64,000 nucleotides of DNA, taken from the NCBI RefSeq assembly GCF_004331995.1, contig NZ_SJDT01000002.1, positions 124,001-188,000 on the forward strand, in the 5' to 3' direction. Each line of letters starts with the position of its first letter. Within the stretch, counting starts at the first letter, position 1. Origin of the DNA: Arcanobacterium bovis. GTDB taxonomy: Bacteria; Actinomycetota; Actinomycetes; Actinomycetales; Actinomycetaceae. A program made the translations under genes and the position numbers. This document shows positions 61,825-64,000 of this stretch, piece by piece. Below the pieces are notes generated by a model that was not told the origin of the DNA, searched no databases, and saw nothing but the letters and a program-made list of their open reading frames with translations.

Positions 61825-62880
61825 ATGATCACCACTTCACACACAACTGTTGAGGATGCGTCTGGTGCGCAATCCCTAGTGCGGAGGCTAAATCCTCCGC
61901 AAGTAGCTACTCACCCAGGTGCTCATTTGGGACTTTCGTGGAGATCAATTTCGACTCAGGACATCCCAGACGTTGTGAATCTTATGAAGGAATCAGCAGG
62001 TGAATCGCTCACTGGTGATCGCGTGAGTTCACGCACTGCACAAATTGAATTGGATTTTGCTGTTGAGCATCCGCACAGTGCCGATACCTTAGGCGGCTGG
62101 AACTCCAAAGGCGAATTAAAAGCTTTCGCCATGGTGGAGGTCAATTCTGATGCTTTAACAGAAATCCAAGCTGATACTTTCGCTGTTGTTAGCGGTGAAT
62201 GGCGTGGGCGCGGTATTGGCCGCCAATTACTTGAATGGCAAGACGCGCGGGCTCGGCAGCTTATCGCGCTGGACGGGCGTGACCTTCCGGTTTCAATTCG
62301 TTCGTTAGTGAATTCGGGAAATCTTGACCGTCGTCGTCTGCTAGCAGCTGGTGGATTTTCTCCCTACATTCGAAAGAACTTGCTGTGTAAAGAGGTTTGT
62401 GCCCATGATCTTGCACAGGGAGACGAAGCGGTGGCTCGCCTCGTCGCCCAAGGCTTCGATCTCGTCGGATTTACGCCAGAATATAGCGAAGAGCTACGCA
62501 GACTACACAACCGTTTGAGTATTTCGAAAGAGCGCTTGCAGCCCTATTCGGAAGAAAACTGGTCACGGTTATCGCAGAGTTTTGACTACGAAAAATCTTT
62601 CCTGTGGTTGCAAGATTCGAATATCGTCGGTTACACAGTTGCAGTTGCAACTGATGATGCTTCAGAACGGCTTATCCGCCATTATGGCGTTGAACGTGGC
62701 CTGCGCAATCGAGGAATCGGAACCGATATTATTGTGGCGTATATGCGCTCAGATCTCGCTGATATTGGCGACAAAATCGTTGTGCCCGTGATCGCGGACG
62801 CTGATCCGCATAAGCGCTTCTTAGCCGAATATGATTTCTCCGAGCGCGCAGCGCAAATACTCTACACGATTGACCTATGA
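61825..62880 (+). CDS. Double-domain GNAT acetyltransferase
   Basis: A 351-residue protein with two GNAT folds. The N-terminal domain (about residues 30-190) has the acetyl-CoA-binding GEWRGRGIGRQLLEWQDARA; the C-terminal one (about 200-351) has RGLRNRGIGTDIIVAYMRS. Both motifs fit Q/RxxGxG/A. Tandem-GNAT proteins of this size resemble the mycothiol synthase layout, but specificity cannot be assigned. Its stop overlaps the start of the next GNAT gene (ATGA at 62877), forming a two-gene operon. Confidence 0.85.
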   Translation: MITTSHTTVEDASGAQSLVRRLNPPQVATHPGAHLGLSWRSISTQDIPDVVNLMKESAGESLTGDRVSSRTAQIELDFAVEHPHSADTLGGWNSKGELKAFAMVEVNSDALTEIQADTFAVVSGEWRGRGIGRQLLEWQDARARQLIALDGRDLPVSIRSLVNSGNLDRRRLLAAGGFSPYIRKNLLCKEVCAHDLAQGDEAVARLVAQGFDLVGFTPEYSEELRRLHNRLSISKERLQPYSEENWSRLSQSFDYEKSFLWLQDSNIVGYTVAVATDDASERLIRHYGVERGLRNRGIGTDIIVAYMRSDLADIGDKIVVPVIADADPHKRFLAEYDFSERAAQILYTIDL

Positions 62881-63857
62881 CCACTTCAATGAACGCTTCT
62901 TGGACTTGGAAAGATCTGACAGTTTCTGATGTAGCAGCCGTCGGAAATCTCATCACTTTGATTGAAGAAGCAGATCATGCTGCTATTCGCACTACTCGCC
63001 AAGAAGTTGAATCCTATTTTAGTGAGAATCAAATTTGGCTTGCCGAAGGTGCATGGGTGGATTCGGAGCTCGTGGCCTTCAGTTTCATTCGCGCTTCGCG
63101 GGTCGACGACGGCCTATCACTTACTGTATCGGGCGGAGTACATACTCAGTGGCGCGCGCTTGGTTTAGGCGCTGAATTGCTTGAGCGCCAGCAAAATGCG
63201 GCACGTGAATTGATGTCAAGTTTAGGTTATTCTCAGGCCCGGTTGAGTATGTATATGGATTCAGACCAAGCAGATTTGGCGAATCTTGCAACTCTCTATG
63301 ATTTCAAGGAAACTGAGCGTTATTGGCAGTACCGGCGCTCATTAACGCCACTTCCTGATGTCCCGCCGCTTGGGAGGTACTTGGAAATTGTGCCGCTCAC
63401 CAAAGAATTTGAGCCTATGGTGTGGAACGCCCATCAAGAGTTCATGACCGAACACGCCTTTGGTACGGTGGAAAATTTTGAGCAGTGGCAAGAACTGCGC
63501 GGATCAATGGTTGATCGGTGGTGCTTCGTAGCCCTCGATACCTTCGGTGACCGTCCTGAGCTTGCCGGATACGTGCTGTGCTCAAAATTCCGCTCGTTTA
63601 CTACAGACGATCGTGAAGATGAAGGTTATGTAGAGGAAATAGCCGTTCTGCCCAAGTGGAATGATCGGAATTTGGTGGAAAATCTTGTTTCCACCTGTAT
63701 GCAGGCATTTGCGCAAGATTCGATGGATTACATTGGTATCGACCTTGAGAGTGATGCCCAGAACGATGCCAACCCAACAGCCCATATGTTATGCGACTTC
63801 AACTTTGAACTCGTTGCACAGATGATCGTGGTTGAGCGTGAGCTCAACCTAAACTGA
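62877..63857 (+). CDS. Second double-domain GNAT-like protein
   Basis: A 326-residue protein overlapping the previous gene by 4 bases. The N-terminal domain has THTQWRALGLGAELLERQQNAA-like acetyl-CoA motif (HTQWRALGLGAELL); the C-terminal half (about 170-326) has EIAVLPKWNDRNLVENLVS, where the acetyl-CoA loop lacks the glycines and may be inactive. It is probably a paralogue of the upstream gene. Substrate unknown. Confidence 0.8.
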   Translation: MTTSMNASWTWKDLTVSDVAAVGNLITLIEEADHAAIRTTRQEVESYFSENQIWLAEGAWVDSELVAFSFIRASRVDDGLSLTVSGGVHTQWRALGLGAELLERQQNAARELMSSLGYSQARLSMYMDSDQADLANLATLYDFKETERYWQYRRSLTPLPDVPPLGRYLEIVPLTKEFEPMVWNAHQEFMTEHAFGTVENFEQWQELRGSMVDRWCFVALDTFGDRPELAGYVLCSKFRSFTTDDREDEGYVEEIAVLPKWNDRNLVENLVSTCMQAFAQDSMDYIGIDLESDAQNDANPTAHMLCDFNFELVAQMIVVERELNLN

Positions 63858-63903
63858 GCTCGGTTTCTTTGCACAAGCTCAGATTGAGCTGAAACCCATC
63901 ATC

Positions 63904-63999
63904 CTAGGCAGAAGCGAAGCCAAGCTCGTCGGGAAAAGTCAATGCTACCCTCGTATCAGCCGATGGCAGCGATAATGCCCGACGCCGGAGTGCCGGATC
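63904..63999 (-). CDS. C-terminal end of a minus-strand gene cut by the window
   Basis: On the minus strand a frame runs from the window edge through DPALRRRALSLPSADTR and 14 more residues (ending LGFASA) to a TAG at 63904-63906. The codon use looks like a real protein. Only 31 residues are visible and the product cannot be identified. It converges on the second GNAT gene. Confidence 0.4.
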   Translation of the reverse strand, partial: DPALRRRALSLPSADTRVALTFPDELGFASA

Positions 64000-64000
64000 C

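Noticed and set aside
1-64000. CRISPR arrays, insertion sequences, prophage genes, rRNA and tRNA genes
   Set aside because: None was recognised; the repeats found are short or intragenic.

Overview
The window is a chromosomal segment from an actinobacterium of moderate GC, roughly half by eye. It is most likely a member of the Actinomycetaceae (Arcanobacterium/Trueperella/Actinomyces type); the genus is a guess. Supporting signs are polyphosphate glucokinase, a PknL-type PASTA kinase next to an Rv2175c-like DNA-binding protein, a two-glutamine-synthetase plus GlnE block, class II DAHP synthase, a primary sigma factor with a long acidic N-terminus, actinobacterial DUF families (4191, 3043, 4192, 7455) and many leaderless genes. 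From memory, the gene content between about 2 kb and 54.6 kb resembles the Rv2173-Rv2230c region of Mycobacterium tuberculosis, with insertions and losses. No rRNA, tRNA, insertion sequence, integrase or CRISPR array was seen.

Layout. 1-2 kb: the 3' part of a sodium:alanine symporter and a FluC/CrcB fluoride-channel pair. 2-2.8 kb: a Nif3-family protein. 3.1-12.6 kb: a one-directional catabolic cluster (LacI regulator, SDR dehydrogenase, CoA-transferase, thiolase, SMP-30 lactonase, MFS permease, glycerate kinase, acyl-CoA synthetase), sitting between Nif3 and its usual zinc-ribbon partner at 12.7 kb. 13.4-17.4 kb: YaaA, RNase P RNA, PpgK, Map, PanB. 17.4-26.3 kb: nitrogen assimilation (GlnA2, GlnE, an amino-acid ABC transporter, GlnA1). 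26.4-38.9 kb: DUF4191 protein, an MFS protein, the 2-oxo-acid dehydrogenase E2 and E3 subunits, PepA, an M20 peptidase, a degenerate glycerate-kinase homologue, an ErpA-type protein and an FKBP lipoprotein. 39-43.8 kb: L-lactate operon lldP-lutABC. 44.1-49.7 kb: SodA, a degenerate receiver protein, TrpD, a Lrp-type domain protein, PPi-type phosphofructokinase and class II DAHP synthase. 49.7-56.6 kb: PknL, LysM/SLT muralytic protein, Rv2175c homologue, polyprenyl synthase, DUF4192 protein, small universal stress protein. 56.7-64 kb: primary sigma factor, exonuclease, DUF7455 protein, ParE, two double-GNAT proteins and the edge of a minus-strand gene.

The main candidate system is the 3.1-12.6 kb cluster. 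Its enzymes form a logical route in which a lactone is imported and opened, the hydroxy acid is oxidised to a 3-keto acid, loaded on CoA and cleaved by thiolase, and a glycerate residue is phosphorylated into glycolysis. This matches in outline the published oxidative catabolism of 2-deoxyribonate through acyl-CoA intermediates. Assigning that substrate here is inference. Other notable points are a set of genes whose TANNNT -10 boxes lie exactly 6-7 nt before the start codon, a 26-codon leaderless upstream ORF ending 2 nt before a stress-protein gene, a four-copy exact 21-bp-phased CACGAG repeat, and three proteins that look degenerate at their expected metal or catalytic sites.
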